Below, one piece after another: positions 7,127 to 7,420 of a stretch of 7,420 nucleotides of DNA; the stretch's first letter is position 1, and every line of letters begins with the position of its first letter. Source of the stretch: Microbacteriaceae bacterium (lineage in GTDB: Bacteria; Actinomycetota; Actinomycetes; Actinomycetales; Microbacteriaceae); NCBI GenBank assembly GCA_947486475.1, contig CANKTR010000046.1:1-7420 (forward strand), given 5' to 3'. The translations under genes were made by a program, and so were the position numbers. Below the pieces are notes generated by a model. It had not been told where the DNA came from and searched no databases. It worked only from the letters and a program-made list of their open reading frames with translations.

Positions 7127-7130
7127 TCGC

Positions 7131-7136
7131 TACCAT
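7131..7136 (+). promoter_or_regulatory. rnpB: possible -10 box of rnpB
   Basis: TACCAT fits the actinobacterial TANNNT consensus and lies seven bases upstream of the inferred 5' end of the RNase P RNA (about 7144), the right distance for a -10 element. No convincing TTGACA-like -35 box is seen 16-19 bases further upstream; TGGACC at 7101-7106 is too distant. The element lies just after the RNase HI stop, so rnpB may have its own promoter in addition to read-through. This is inferred from position and a loose consensus only. Confidence 0.4.
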
Positions 7137-7143
7137 GGAGTAA

Positions 7144-7420
7144 CGAGAGGGTCGGCTAGGCGGTCGCGTCACCGAAAGGTGCCGAGGAACGTCCGGGCTC
7201 CACAGAGCAGGATGGTGGGTAACACCCACCCGGGGTAACCCGCGAGACAGTGCCACAGAAAATAAACCGCCCGCAAGGGTAAGGGTGAAACGGTGGTGTA
7301 AGAGACCACCAGGAGGCCGGGTGACCGGCTTTGCTTGGTAAACCTCGTCCGGAGCAAGACCAGACAGATGCCATTGACGCTGCTCGCCGAGGCATCGGGT
7401 AGGTTGCTAGAACTCCGCGG
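7144..7420 (+). ncRNA. rnpB: RNase P RNA, bacterial class A (3' end outside window)
   Basis: This is the catalytic RNA of ribonuclease P, which trims the 5' leader from tRNA precursors together with the RnpA protein. The universal block GAGGAACGTCCGGGCTCC (7184-7201; 5' strand of P4 and its flank) is followed by ACAGAGCAG, then ACAGTGCCACAGAAA (7247-7261), GGTAAGGGTGAAACGG (7278-7293), GGTAAACC (7337-7344), GGAGCAAGACC (7351-7361) and CGGGTAGGTTGCTAGAAC (7396-7413). Visible hairpins are P3 (7170-7181, CACC-GAAA-GGTG), P8 (7214-7230), P9 (7232-7241, GTAA loop), P13 (7292-7310), P14 (7316-7329, GTGA loop) and a P15 hairpin (7367-7396). The 5' end is placed at CGAG by alignment from memory with Streptomyces rnpB and may be off by a few bases. 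The 3' part, including the second strand of P4 (ACAGAACCCGGCTTA-like), lies beyond the window. P12 is strikingly short. Confidence 0.96.

Noticed and set aside
7156..7395. Minus-strand open frames across the RNase P RNA gene
   Set aside because: The region is occupied by a clear structural RNA on the plus strand; these frames are chance readings of it.

Overview
The window reads as part of an actinobacterial chromosome, probably Microbacteriaceae or a close relative. The grounds are the order NIF3-like / coiled-coil protein / RNase HI, which I recall from actinobacteria such as Mycobacterium tuberculosis (Rv2230c-Rv2228c), an RNase P RNA whose 5' half resembles those of Streptomyces and Mycobacterium, frequent stop/start overlaps, and moderately high GC (roughly 55-62% by eye, not counted). 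All genes lie on the + strand and coding is nearly continuous. No gap exceeds 40 bases, and I see no mobile element, tRNA or CRISPR array.

Bases 1-2239 hold the distal part of a mannitol uptake and catabolism operon. The order is the C-terminal part of the PTS membrane subunit EIIC (cut by the window start), a separate EIIB, a separate EIIA, and mannitol-1-phosphate 5-dehydrogenase. Mannitol is phosphorylated as it crosses the membrane (EIIA-His to EIIB-Cys to sugar), and MtlD oxidises the mannitol-1-phosphate to fructose-6-phosphate for glycolysis. EIIC and EIIB lie in one reading frame, separated only by two stop codons and one further codon. An EamA-type ten-helix exporter (2240-3109) starts on the base after the mtlD stop and is probably co-transcribed.

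Bases 3150-7126 form a second likely transcription unit. It starts at a short gap (3110-3149) with a possible leaderless-type promoter. It contains a 667-residue uncharacterised membrane protein with a long, partly disordered N-terminal cytoplasmic region, then the NIF3-family protein, a coiled-coil CT398/zf-RING_7-type protein, and a standalone RNase HI. The last three overlap one another by a few bases. The coiled-coil protein has lost three of the four cysteines expected in its C-terminal zinc ribbon, which is the most unusual feature in the window.

From about 7144 to the window end lies the 5' part of the RNase P RNA gene (rnpB). It has a possible -10 box just after the RNase HI stop. Its visible part is compact: P12 is almost absent and the P15-P17 region appears to be one simple hairpin.

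I do not see a clearly new multi-gene system. The candidates worth a second look are the degenerate zinc ribbon, the unclassified membrane protein with a hint of an APC-type fold, the split EIIC/EIIB, and the compact rnpB.
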